DNA from: Ranitomeya variabilis
Lineage: Eukaryota > Chordata > Amphibia > Anura > Dendrobatidae
Direction of reading: 5' to 3'
Assembly: GCF_051348905.1 (NCBI RefSeq)
Contig: NC_135232.1
Coordinates: 832,566,888-832,630,887 of the forward strand
DNA: 64,000 bases
Notes under the pieces: model-generated
Told to the model about the DNA's origin: nothing
The model's database searches: none
The model's input: only the letters and a program-made list of their open reading frames with translations
In this document: positions 1 to 8,801 of the stretch, one piece after another
How the letters are laid out: every line of letters starts with the position of its first letter
How positions within the stretch are numbered: position 1 is the stretch's first letter
Made by a program: the position numbers and the translations under genes

Positions 1-103
1 AGTTTTTTTCTCAAGGTGGTTCAGCGATTTGAATAAATGCCAACCCTTGTCTGCAAAAATCTTGACCCGTTTCCTGCAAGTTTCTGAAAGTGGTGCAAAT
101 AAC
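1..103. other. Partial unit: tail of the long spacer before the first A gene
   Basis: Matches the last 103 bp of the long spacer of later units. It begins two bases before the T7 run at 3-9 and holds no gene. The array therefore extends to the left of the window. Confidence 0.95.
3..9 (+). terminator. T7 run in the spacer, 95 bp before gene A
   Basis: A run of seven T, long enough to be a strong RNA polymerase III stop. It recurs in every unit (794-800 in the next) and would end read-through from the preceding B gene before it reaches gene A. Four units (before the A genes at 6431, 27761, 30924 and 53842) have T6. Confidence 0.6.
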
Positions 104-110
104 GGGGATG

Positions 111-121
111 TAGCTCAGTGG
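111..121 (+). promoter_or_regulatory. Pol III A box of the first A gene
   Basis: TAGCTCAGTGG fits the A-box consensus TRGYNNANNNG and covers the D arm. The same box lies 7 nt into nearly every gene of the array; the A gene at 3268 has a changed D loop just after it. Confidence 0.85.
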
Positions 122-153
122 TAGAGCGCACGCTTTGCATGTGTGAGGCCCCG

Positions 154-164
154 GGTTCAATCCC
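154..164 (+). promoter_or_regulatory. Pol III B box of the first A gene
   Basis: GGTTCAATCCC fits the B-box consensus GGTTCRANYCC and covers the T arm; this is the TFIIIC anchor. B copies have GGTTCAACCCC. The A gene at 16708 has a changed base in this box. Confidence 0.85.
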
Positions 165-221
165 CGGCATCTCCATGGCCTGGGTTTACGTGCAAAGGAC
201 GCACTTCCTACAGGTGACTAC

Positions 222-225
222 TTTT
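222..225 (+). terminator. TTTT 47 nt past gene A
   Basis: This is the first T4 run after gene A and the likely pol III stop, giving a pre-tRNA with a long 3' trailer. It recurs in all units; in the eight 775-bp units the 16-bp deletion brings it to 31 nt. Confidence 0.7.
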
Positions 226-298
226 CCTTCTCCTTATGTGGTTCCTGCAGTCACTCGGTGAAAGAATTACTTGTCAGTGCTCTATCCCACTGGGAGAC

Positions 299-302
299 TT
301 TT
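299..302 (+). terminator. TTTT directly before gene B
   Basis: A second T4 run abuts the first base of every B gene. It could act as a back-up stop for gene A transcripts, so a joint A-B transcript looks unlikely. Confidence 0.5.
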
Positions 303-374
303 GGGGATGTAGCTCAGTGGTAGAGCGCATGCTTTGCATGTATGAGGTCCTGGGTTCAACCCCCAGCATCTCCA
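303..374 (+). tRNA. tRNA-Ala-TGC: tRNA-Ala(TGC), B copy
   Basis: The B copy differs from A in the anticodon stem (CATGC/GTATG), variable loop (AGGTC) and T arm (CTGGG TTCAACC CCCAG). All stems pair, with G3:U70 and A73. The loop is TTTGCAT, anticodon TGC at 335-337, whereas most later B copies carry CGC. This body is very close to vertebrate tRNA-Ala. It is the reference for the B copies below. Confidence 0.97.
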
Positions 375-894
375 AAATTTTCCTAATATGGCTAGAAAGC
401 TTTAGCAAACACACTCACGCTTAGTAGTGTCGTCAAGACTCGCAAGGAATCTTTGACGCTTAAACTGGCTTCTTTGCCAGGTCACATAGCAGGACGAGGC
501 TTTTTGCTGCAGCAGATTCTAAAGACTGCATGCAACCTAAGGCAAGGGCAACACTTTACCACCCAGTAAAATGTTTTCAATGGGAACTGGACTTTCAACA
601 AACTTTGCACAAATCAATAGCACAGGCAAATATAGGAAACTTTCTCTAGCCTGATTAAAGTGGGAAATGTGCAATAGCCTTGCATTAAGGACAAGCTTCA
701 GAGTCTCTACTTGGTATCATCAGAAAACCGAGTTGGAGTGTCGTGCCGGAAGCTTGAATAGGTCAGCTGATGTATCTCTAAGAATTCACAGAGTTTTTTT
801 CTCAAGGTGGTTCAGCGATTTGAATAAATGCCAACCCTTGTCTGCAAAAATCTTGACCCGTTTCCTGCAAGTTTCTGAAAGTGGTGCAAATAAC
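375..894. other. Long B-to-A spacer (520 bp), first full copy
   Basis: No gene is supported here. T runs that could stop pol III lie at 378-381, 501-505 (T5), 574-577 (T4) and 794-800 (T7). The spacer has one EcoRI site (GAATTC), as in every unit. The 82-residue open frame starting at 667 runs into gene A and recurs only because the repeat does. This description holds for all later B-to-A spacers; differences are the 16-bp duplication in four units, a 2-bp loss in eight and the T6/T7 change in four. Confidence 0.85.
378..381 (+). terminator. TTTT close behind gene B
   Basis: T4 run 4 nt past the gene. The first two units read AAAATTTTCC after the gene; later units read AAACTTTTCC. In the eight A3:U70 B genes it is TTT followed by C, so the near stop is lost. 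Confidence 0.8.
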
Positions 895-966
895 GGGGAT
901 GTAGCTCAGTGGTAGAGCGCACGCTTTGCATGTGTGAGGCCCCGGGTTCAATCCCCGGCATCTCCA
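895..966 (+). tRNA. tRNA-Ala-TGC: tRNA-Ala(TGC), canonical A copy
   Basis: Identical to the A gene at 104; anticodon TGC 927-929. Confidence 0.97.
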
Positions 967-1093
967 TGGCCTGGGTTTACGTGCAAAGGACGCACTTCCT
1001 ACAGGTGACTACTTTTCCTTCTCCTTATGTGGTTCCTGCAGTCACTCGGTGAAAGAATTACTTGTCAGTGCTCTATCCCACTGGGAGACTTTT

Positions 1094-1165
1094 GGGGATG
1101 TAGCTCAGTGGTAGAGCGCATGCTTTGCATGTATGAGGTCCTGGGTTCAACCCCCAGCATCTCCA
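1094..1165 (+). tRNA. tRNA-Ala-TGC: tRNA-Ala(TGC), B copy
   Basis: Identical to the B gene at 303; TGC 1126-1128. These two are the only adjacent B copies with TGC and an otherwise intact body. Confidence 0.97.
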
Positions 1166-1685
1166 AAATTTTCCTAATATGGCTAGAAAGCTTTAGCAAA
1201 CACACTCACGCTTAGTAGTGTCGTCAAGACTCGCAAGGAATCTTTGACGCTTAAACTGGCTTCTTTGCCAGGTCACATAGCAGGACGAGGCTTTTTGCTG
1301 CAGCAGATTCTAAAGACTGCATGCAACCTAAGGCAAGGGCAACACTTTACCACCCAGTAAAATGTTTTCAATGGGAACTGGACTTTCAACAAACTTTGCA
1401 CAAATCAATAGCACAGGCAAATATAGGAAACTTTCTCTAGCCTGATTAAAGTGGGAAATGTGCAATAGCCTTGCATTAAGGACAAGCTTCAGAGTCTCTA
1501 CTTGGTATCATCAGAAAACCGAGTTGGAGTGTCGTGCCGGAAGCTTGAATAGGTCAGCTGATGTATCTCTAAGAATTCACAGAGTTTTTTTCTCAAGGTG
1601 GTTCAGCGATTTGAATAAATGCCAACCCTTGTCTGCAAAAATCTTGACCCGTTTCCTGCAAGTTTCTGAAAGTGGTGCAAATAAC

Positions 1686-1757
1686 GGGGATGTAGCTCAG
1701 TGGTAGAGCGCACGCTTTGCATGTGTGAGGCCCCGGGTTCAATCCCCGGCATCTCCA
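1686..1757 (+). tRNA. tRNA-Ala-TGC: tRNA-Ala(TGC), canonical A copy
   Basis: Fully paired; TGC 1718-1720. Confidence 0.97.
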
Positions 1758-1884
1758 TGGCCTGGGTTTACGTGCAAAGGACGCACTTCCTACAGGTGAC
1801 TACTTTTCCTTCTCCTTATGTGGTTCCTGCAGTCACTCGGTGAAAGAATTACTTGTCAGTGCTCCATCCCACTAGGAGACTTTT

Positions 1885-1956
1885 GGGGATGTAGCTCAGT
1901 GGTAGAGCGCATGCTTCTCATGTATGAGGTCCTGGGTTCAACCCCCAGCATCTCCA
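1885..1956 (+). tRNA. tRNA-Ala body with Glu anticodon CTC
   Basis: Loop TTCTCAT, anticodon CTC at 1917-1919, which pairs with the glutamate codon GAG. All else is a canonical B copy: every stem pairs and G3:U70 and A73 are kept. It is one G-to-T change away from CGC. The alanine enzyme ignores the anticodon, so if expressed this tRNA could put alanine at GAG codons. It is the only CTC gene in the window. Confidence 0.9.
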
Positions 1957-2476
1957 AACTTTTCCTAATATGGCTAGAAAGCTTTAGCAAACACACTCAC
2001 GCTTAGTAGTGTCGTCAAGACTCGCAAGGAATCTTTGACGCTTAAACTGGCTTCTTTGCCAGGTCACATAGCAGGACGAGGCTTTTTGCCGCAGCAGATT
2101 CTAAAGACTGCATGCAACCTAAGGCAAGGGCAACACTTTACCACCCAGTAAAATGTTTTCAATGGGAACTGGACTTTCAACAAACTTTGCACAAATCAAT
2201 AGCACAGGCAAATATAGGAAACTTTCTCTAGCCTGATTAAAGTGGGAAATGTGCAATAGCTTTGCATTAAGGACAAGCTTCAGAGTCTCTACTTGGTATC
2301 ATCAGAAAACCGAGTTGGAGTGTCGTGCCGGAAGCTTGAATAGGTCAGCTGATGTATCTCTAAGAATTCACAGAGTTTTTTTCTCAAGGTGGTTCAGCGA
2401 TTTGAATAAATGCCAACCCTTGTCTGCAAAAATCTTGACCCGTTTCCTGCAAGTTTCTGAAAGTGGTGCAAATAAC

Positions 2477-2548
2477 GGGGATGTAGCTCAGTGGTAGAGC
2501 GCACGCTTTGCATGTGTGAGGCCCCGGGTTCAATCCCCGGCATCTCCA
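2477..2548 (+). tRNA. tRNA-Ala-TGC: tRNA-Ala(TGC), canonical A copy
   Basis: Fully paired; TGC 2509-2511. Confidence 0.97.
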
Positions 2549-2675
2549 TGGCCTGGGTTTACGTGCAAAGGACGCACTTCCTACAGGTGACTACTTTTCC
2601 TTCTCCTTATGTGGTTCCTGCAGTCACTCGGTGAAAGAATTACTTGTCAGTGCTCTATCCCACTGGGAGACTTTT

Positions 2676-2747
2676 GGGGATGTAGCTCAGTGGTAGAGCG
2701 CATGCTTCGCATGTATGAGGTCCTGGGTTCAACCCCCAGCATCTCCA
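2676..2747 (+). tRNA. tRNA-Ala-CGC: tRNA-Ala(CGC), canonical B copy
   Basis: First B gene with loop TTCGCAT: anticodon CGC at 2708-2710, reading alanine GCG. All stems pair, G3:U70 and A73 are kept, and TTTT follows 4 nt past the end. It is the reference for the CGC class. Confidence 0.97.
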
Positions 2748-3267
2748 AACTTTTCCTAATATGGCTAGAAAGCTTTAGCAAACACACTCACGCTTAGTAG
2801 TGTCGTCAAGACTCGCAAGGAATCTTTGACGCTTAAACTGGCTTCTTTGCCAGGTCACATAGCAGGACGAGGCTTTTTGCCGCAGCAGATTCTAAAGACT
2901 GCATGCAACCTAAGGCAAGGGCAACACTTTACCACCCAGTAAAATGTTTTCAATGGGAACTGGACTTTCAACAAACTTTGCACAAATCAATAGCACAGGC
3001 AAATATAGGAAACTTTCTCTAGCCTGATTAAAGTGGGAAATGTGCAATAGCTTTGCATTAAGGACAAGCTTCAGAGTCTCTACTTGGTATCATCAGAAAA
3101 CCGAGTTGGAGTGTCGTGCCGGAAGCTTGAATAGGTCAGCTGATGTATCTCTAAGAATTCACAGAGTTTTTTTCTCAAGGTGGTTCAGCGATTTGAATAA
3201 ATGCCAACCCTTGTCTGCAAAAATCTTGACCCGTTTCCTGCAAGTTTCTGAAAGTGGTGCAAATAAC

Positions 3268-3339
3268 GGGGATGTAGCTCAGTGGCAGAGTGCACGCCTT
3301 GCATGTGTGAGGCCCCGGGTTCAATCCCCGGCATCTCCA
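3268..3339 (+). tRNA. tRNA-Ala-TGC: tRNA-Ala(TGC), A copy with D-arm changes
   Basis: Three changes: a D-loop T to C, D stem GAGT (C25 to T, giving a G10:U25 wobble) and loop CTTGCAT (32 C). Anticodon TGC 3300-3302 is unchanged and all stems still pair or wobble. Confidence 0.92.
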
Positions 3340-3466
3340 TGGCCTGGGTTTACGTGCAAAGGACGCACTTCCTACAGGTGACTACTTTTCCTTCTCCTTA
3401 TGTGGTTCCTGCAGTCACTCGGTGAAAGAATTACTTGTCAGTTCTCCATCCCACTACGAGACTTTT

Positions 3467-3538
3467 GGGGATGTAGCTCAGTGGTAGAGCGCATGCTTCA
3501 CATGTATGAGGTCCTGGGTTCAACCCCCAGCATCTCCA
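3467..3538 (+). tRNA. tRNA-Ala body with Val anticodon CAC
   Basis: Loop TTCACAT, anticodon CAC at 3499-3501, matching valine GUG. The body is an intact B copy with G3:U70. A CpG change (G to A in CGC) explains it. Charging with alanine is expected from family rules but not shown. Confidence 0.9.
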
Positions 3539-4058
3539 AACTTTTCCTAATATGGCTAGAAAGCTTTAGCAAACACACTCACGCTTAGTAGTGTCGTCAA
3601 GACTCGCAAGGAATCTTTGACGCTTAAACTGGCTTCTTTGCCAGGTCACATAGCAGGACGAGGCTTTTTGCCGCAGCAGATTCTAAAGACTGCATGCAAC
3701 CTAAGGCAAGGGCAACACTTTACCACCCAGTAAAATGTTTTCAATGGGAACTGGACTTTCAACAAACTTTGCACAAATCAATAGCACAGGCAAATATAGG
3801 AAACTTTCTCTAGCCTGATTAAAGTGGGAAATGTGCAATAGCTTTGCATTAAGGACAAGCTTCAGAGTCTCTACTTGGTATCATCAGAAAACCGAGTTGG
3901 AGTGTCGTGCCGGAAGCTTGAATAGGTCAGCTGATGTATCTCTAAGAATTCACAGAGTTTTTTTCTCAAGGTGGTTCAGCGATTTGAATAAATGCCAACC
4001 CTTGTCTGCAAAAATCTTGACCCGTTTCCTGCAAGTTTCTGAAAGTGGTGCAAATAAC

Positions 4059-4130
4059 TGGGATGTAGCTCAGTGGTAGAGCGCACGCTTTGCATGTTTG
4101 AGGCCCCGGGTTCAATCCCCGGCATCTCGA
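4059..4130 (+). tRNA. tRNA-Ala(TGC)-like A copy, U1:G72 class
   Basis: Three linked changes define a class of seven genes: G1 to T, C72 to G (1:72 becomes a U:G wobble) and GTTTG in the anticodon stem, which leaves C29 against U41. Anticodon TGC 4091-4093 and G3:U70 are kept. The end pair is weak and the anticodon stem has one mismatch, so function is doubtful. Confidence 0.85.
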
Positions 4131-4257
4131 TGGCCTGGGTTTACGTGCAAAGGACGCACTTCCTACAGGTGACTACTTTTCCTTCTCCTTATGTGGTTCC
4201 TGCAGTCACTCGGTGAAAGAATTACTTGTCAGTGCTCCATCCCACTAGGAGACTTTT

Positions 4258-4329
4258 GGGGATGTAGCTCAGTGGTAGAGCGCATGCTTCGCATGTATGA
4301 GGTCCTGGGTTCAACCCCCAGCATCTCCA
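4258..4329 (+). tRNA. tRNA-Ala-CGC: tRNA-Ala(CGC), canonical B copy
   Basis: Fully paired; CGC 4290-4292. Confidence 0.97.
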
Positions 4330-4849
4330 AACTTTTCCTAATATGGCTAGAAAGCTTTAGCAAACACACTCACGCTTAGTAGTGTCGTCAAGACTCGCAA
4401 GGAATCTTTGACGCTTAAACTGGCTTCTTTGCCAGGTCACATAGCAGGACGAGGCTTTTTGCCACGGCAGATTCTAAAGACTGCATGCAACCTAAGGCAA
4501 GGGCAACACTTTACCACCCAGTAAAATGTTTTCAATGGGAACTGGACTTTCAACAAACTTTGCACAAATCAATAGCACAGGCAAATATAGGAAACTTTCT
4601 CTAGCCTGATTAAAGTGGGAAATGTGCAATAGCTTTGCATTAAGGACAAGCTTCAGAGTCTCTACTTGGTATCATCAGAAAACCGAGTTGGAGTGTCGTG
4701 CCGGAAGCTTGAATTGGTCAGCTGATGTATCTCTAAGAATTCACAGAGTTTTTTTCTCAAGGTGGTTCAGCGATTTGAAAAAAAGCCAACCCTTGTCTGC
4801 AAAAATCTTGACCCGTTTCCTGCAAGTTTCTGAAAGTGGTGCACATAAC

Positions 4850-4921
4850 GGGGATGTAGCTCAGTGGTAGAGCGCACGCTTTGCATGTGTGAGGCCCCGG
4901 GTTCAATCCCCGGCATCTCCA
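4850..4921 (+). tRNA. tRNA-Ala-TGC: tRNA-Ala(TGC), canonical A copy
   Basis: Fully paired; TGC 4882-4884. Confidence 0.97.
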
Positions 4922-5048
4922 TGGCCTGGGTTTACGTGCAAAGGACGCACTTCCTACAGGTGACTACTTTTCCTTCTCCTTATGTGGTTCCTGCAGTCAC
5001 TCGGTGAAAGAATTACTTGTCAGTGCTCCATCCCACTGGGAGACTTTT

Positions 5049-5120
5049 GAGGATGTAGCTCAGTGGTAGAGCGCATGCTTCGCATGTATGAGGTCCTGGG
5101 TTCAACCCCCAGCATCTCCA
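5049..5120 (+). tRNA. tRNA-Ala-CGC: tRNA-Ala(CGC), B copy with G2 to A
   Basis: First of 13 B genes starting GAGGATG: A2 faces C71, a mismatch next to the end of the acceptor stem. CGC 5081-5083, G3:U70 and all other stems are intact. Probably weakened rather than dead. Confidence 0.9.
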
Positions 5121-5640
5121 AACTTTTCCTAATATGGCTAGAAAGCTTTAGCAAACACACTCACGCTTAGTAGTGTCGTCAAGACTCGCAAGGAATCTTT
5201 GACGCTTAAACTGGCTTCTTTGCCAGGTCACATAGCAGGACGAGGCTTTTTGTCGCAGCAGATTCTAAAGACTGCATGCAACCTAAGGCAAGGGCAACAC
5301 TTTACCACCCAGTAAAATGTTTTCAATGGGAACTGGACTTTCAACAAACTTTGCACAAATCAATAGCACAGGCAAATATAGGAAACTTTCTCTAGCCTGA
5401 TTAAAGTGGGAAATGTGCAATAGCTTTGCATTAAGGACAAGCTTCAGAGTCTCTACTTGGTATCATCCTAAAACCGAGTTGGAGTGTCGTGCCGGAAGCT
5501 TGAATAGGACAGCTGATGTATCTCTAAGAATTCACAGAGTTTTTTTCTCAAGGTGGTTCAGCGATTTGAATAAATGCCAACCCTTGTCTGCAAAAATCTT
5601 GACCCGTTTCCTGCAAGTTTCTGAAAGTGGTGCAAATAAC

Positions 5641-5712
5641 GGGGATGTAGCTCAGTGGTAGAGCGCACGCTTTGCATGTGTGAGGCCCCGGGTTCAATCC
5701 CCAGCATCTCCA
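5641..5712 (+). tRNA. tRNA-Ala-TGC: tRNA-Ala(TGC), A copy with C50:A64
   Basis: First of 23 A genes whose T stem ends CCCAG instead of CCCGG, so C50 faces A64. CCCAG is the B-copy form, where it pairs with T50, so a short conversion tract from gene B is likely. TGC 5673-5675; the rest is canonical. Confidence 0.9.
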
Positions 5713-5839
5713 TGGCCTGGGTTTACGTGCAAAGGACGCACTTCCTACAGGTGACTACTTTTCCTTCTCCTTATGTGGTTCCTGCAGTCACTCGTTGAAA
5801 GAATTACTTGTCAGTGCTCCATCCCACTAGGAGACTTTT

Positions 5840-5911
5840 GGGGATGTAGCTCAGTGGTAGAGCGCATGCTTCGCATGTATGAGGTCCTGGGTTCAACCCC
5901 CAGCATCTCCA
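5840..5911 (+). tRNA. tRNA-Ala-CGC: tRNA-Ala(CGC), canonical B copy
   Basis: Fully paired; CGC 5872-5874. Confidence 0.97.
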
Positions 5912-6430
5912 AACTTTTCCTAATATGGCTAGAAAGCTTTAGCAAACACACTCACGCTTAGTAGTGTCGTCAAGACTCGCAAGGAATCTTTGACGCTTAA
6001 ACTGGCTTCTTTGCCAGGTCACATAGCAGGACGAGGCTTTTTGCCGCGGCAGATTCTAAAGACTGCATGCAACCTAAGGCAAGGGCAACACTTTACCACC
6101 CAGTAAAATGTTTTCAATGGGAACTGGACTTTCAACAAACTTTGCACAAATCAATAGCACAGGCAAATATAGGAAACTTTCTCTAGCCTGATTAAAGTGG
6201 GAAATGTGCAATAGCTTTGCATTAAGGACAAGCTTCAGAGTCTCTACTTGGTATCATCAGAAAACCGAGTTGGAGTGTCGTGCCGGAAGCTTGAATTGGT
6301 CAGCTGATGTATCTCTAAGAATTCACAGAGTTTTTTCTCAAGGTGGTTCAGCGATTTGAAAAAAAGCCAACCCTTGTCTGCAAAAATCTTGACCCGTTTC
6401 CTGCAAGTTTCTGAAAGTGGTGCAAATAAC

Positions 6431-6502
6431 GGGGATGTAGCTCAGTGGTAGAGCGCACGCTTTGCATGTGTGAGGCCCCGGGTTCAATCCCCGGCATCTC
6501 CA
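6431..6502 (+). tRNA. tRNA-Ala-TGC: tRNA-Ala(TGC), canonical A copy
   Basis: Fully paired; TGC 6463-6465. The upstream T run is T6, hence a 790-bp unit. Confidence 0.97.
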
Positions 6503-6629
6503 TGGCCTGGGTTTACGTGCAAAGGACGCACTTCCTACAGGTGACTACTTTTCCTTCTCCTTATGTGGTTCCTGCAGTCACTCGGTGAAAGAATTACTTG
6601 TCAGTGCTCCATCCCACTGGGAGACTTTT

Positions 6630-6701
6630 GGGGATGTAGCTCAGTGGTAGAGCGCATGCTTCGCATGTATGAGGTCCTGGGTTCAACCCCCAGCATCTCC
6701 A
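6630..6701 (+). tRNA. tRNA-Ala-CGC: tRNA-Ala(CGC), canonical B copy
   Basis: Fully paired; CGC 6662-6664. Confidence 0.97.
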
Positions 6702-7221
6702 AACTTTTCCTAATATGGCTAGAAAGCTTTAGCAAACACACTCACGCTTAGTAGTGTCGTCAAGACTCGCAAGGAATCTTTGACGCTTAAACTGGCTTCT
6801 TTGCCAGGTCACATAGCAGGACGAGGCTTTTTGTCGCAGCAGATTCTAAAGACTGCATGCAACCTAAGGCAAGGTCAACACTTTACCACCCAGTAAAATG
6901 TTTTCAATGGGAACTGGACTTTCAACAAACTTTGCACAAATCAATAGCACAGGCAAATATAGGAAACTTTCTCTAGCCTGATTAAAGTGGGAAATGTGCA
7001 ATAGCTTTGCATTAAGGACAAGCTTCAGAGTCTCTACTTGGTATCATCCTAAAACCGAGTTGGAGTGTCGTGCCGGAAGCTTGAATAGGTCCGCTGATGT
7101 ATCTCTAAGAATTCACAGAGTTTTTTTCTCAAGGTGGTTTAGCGATTTTAATAAATGCCAACCCTTGTCTGCAAAAATCTTGACCCGTTTCCTGCAAGTT
7201 TCTGAAAGTGGTGCAAATAAC

Positions 7222-7293
7222 GGGGATGTAGCTCAGTGGTAGAGCGCACGCTTTGCATGTGTGAGGCCCCGGGTTCAATCCCCAGCATCTCCA
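7222..7293 (+). tRNA. tRNA-Ala-TGC: tRNA-Ala(TGC), A copy with C50:A64
   Basis: As the gene at 5641; TGC 7254-7256. Confidence 0.9.
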
Positions 7294-7420
7294 TGGCCTG
7301 GGTTTACGTGCAAAGGACGCACTTCCTACAGGTGACTACTTTTCCTTCTCCTTATGTGGTTCCTGCAGTCACTCGGTGAAAGAATTACTTGTCAGTGCTC
7401 CATCCCACTAGGAGACTTTT

Positions 7421-7492
7421 GGGGATGTAGCTCAGTGGTAGAGCGCATGCTTCGCATGTATGAGGTCCTGGGTTCAACCCCCAGCATCTCCA
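7421..7492 (+). tRNA. tRNA-Ala-CGC: tRNA-Ala(CGC), canonical B copy
   Basis: Fully paired; CGC 7453-7455. Confidence 0.97.
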
Positions 7493-8012
7493 AACTTTTC
7501 CTAATATGGCTAGAAAGCTTTAGCAAACACACTCACGCTTAGTAGTGTCGTCAAGACTCGCAAGGAATCTTTGACGCTTAAACTGGCTTCTTTGCCAGGT
7601 CACATAGCAGGACGAGGCTTTTTGCCGCTGCAGATTCTAAAGACTGCATGCAACCTAAGGCAAGGGCAACACTTTACCACCCAGTAAAATGTTTTCAATG
7701 GGAACTGGACTTTCAACAAACTTTGCACAAATCAATAGCACAGGCAAATATAGGAAACTTTCTCTAGCCTGATTAAAGTGGGAAATGTGCAATAGCTTTG
7801 CATTAAGGACAAGCTTCAGAGTCTCTACTTGGTATCATCCTAAAACCGAGTTGGAGTGTCGTGCCGGAAGCTTGAATAGGTCCCCTGATGTATCTCTAAG
7901 AATTCACAGAGTTTTTTTCTCAAGGTGGTTCAGCGATTTGAAAAAAAGCCAACCCTTGTCTGCAAAAATCTTGACCCGTTTCCTGCAAGTTTCTGAAAGT
8001 GGTGCAAATAAC

Positions 8013-8084
8013 GGGGATGTAGCTCAGTGGTAGAGCGCACGCTTTGCATGTGTGAGGCCCCGGGTTCAATCCCCGGCATCTCCA
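8013..8084 (+). tRNA. tRNA-Ala-TGC: tRNA-Ala(TGC), canonical A copy
   Basis: Fully paired; TGC 8045-8047. Confidence 0.97.
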
Positions 8085-8211
8085 TGGCCTGGGTTTACGT
8101 GCAAAGGACGCACTTCCTACAGGTGACTACTTTTCCTTCTCCTTATGTGGTTCCTGCAGTCACTCGGTGAAAGAATTACTTGTCAGTGCTCCATCCCACT
8201 AGGAGACTTTT

Positions 8212-8283
8212 GGAGATGTAGCTCAGTGGTAGAGTGCATGCTTTGCATGTATGAGGTCCTGGGTTCAACCCCCAGCATCTCCA
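8212..8283 (+). tRNA. tRNA-Ala-like (TGC) with A3:U70, near terminator lost
   Basis: Starts GGAGATG, so the identity pair G3:U70 is now A3:U70, a plain Watson-Crick pair that alanyl-tRNA synthetase is known to reject. D stem is GAGT (G10:U25 wobble). The loop is TTTGCAT, TGC 8244-8246. The run after the gene is TTT then C, so the next T run is at 8408-8412, about 125 nt on. All stems still pair. Seven other B genes share every one of these features. Confidence 0.88.
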
Positions 8284-8801
8284 AACTTTCCCTAATGTGG
8301 CTAGAAAGCTTTAGCAAACACTCACGCTTAGTAGTGTCGTCAAGACTCGCAAGGAATATTTGACGCTTAAACTGGCTTCTTTGCCAGGTCACATAGCAGG
8401 ATGAGGCTTTTTGCCGTGGCAGATTCTAAAGACTGCATGCAACCTAAGGCAAGGGCAACACGTTACCACCCAGTAAAATGTTTTCAATGGGAACTGGACT
8501 TTCAACAAACTTTGCACAAATCAATAGCACAGGCAAATATAGGAAACTTTCTCTAGCCTGATTAAAGTGGGAAATGTGCAATAGCTTTGCATTAAAGACA
8601 AGCTTCAGAGTCTCTACTTGTTATCATCAGAAAACCGAGTTGGAGTGTCGTGCCGGAAGCTTGAATAGGTCAGCTGATGTATCTCTAAGAATTCACAGAG
8701 TTTTTTTCTCAAGGTGGTTCAGCGATTTGAATAAATGCCAACCCTTGTCTGCAAAAATCTTGACCCGTTTCCTGCAAGTTTCTGAAAGTGGTGCAAATAA
8801 C

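Larger units (their letters stand above)
104..175 (+). tRNA. tRNA-Ala-TGC: tRNA-Ala(TGC), canonical A copy
   Basis: 72-bp intronless gene. Acceptor GGGGATG pairs with CATCTCC (seven pairs including G3:U70, the alanyl-tRNA synthetase identity pair), followed by discriminator A73; CCA is not encoded. D stem GCTC/GAGC, anticodon stem CACGC/GTGTG (with a G30:U40 wobble), loop TTTGCAT with anticodon TGC at 136-138, variable loop AGGCC, T stem CCGGG/CCCGG. It would read alanine GCA and, by wobble, GCG codons. A and B boxes are intact. This is the reference for all A copies below. Confidence 0.97.
176..302. other. Short A-to-B spacer (127 bp)
   Basis: Holds the gene A terminator and the upstream region of gene B; no other gene is seen. 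The same spacer recurs in each unit, 111 bp long in the eight 775-bp units. Confidence 0.9.

Noticed and set aside
236-424. Recurrent 62- or 72-residue open frame
   Set aside because: It reads through the B tRNA gene, and the CSSVVERML stretch is a translated tRNA. It disappears in the 13 units where gene B has A2.
667-700. Octamer-like element (GCTTTGCATT) in the long spacer
   Set aside because: One base off the octamer in reverse and not at a fixed distance typical of a known pol III upstream element; it may simply echo the anticodon-loop sequence. Not enough to call.
667-915. Recurrent 82-residue open frame (about 70 copies)
   Set aside because: It lies in the long spacer and ends inside gene A; it recurs because the DNA repeats. 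No codon-level conservation or known domain is visible, and one-base changes in some units break it freely.
8183-8392. Minus-strand frames of 68-69 residues
   Set aside because: Antisense of the B tRNA gene and its flanks; present only where small length changes leave the frame open.
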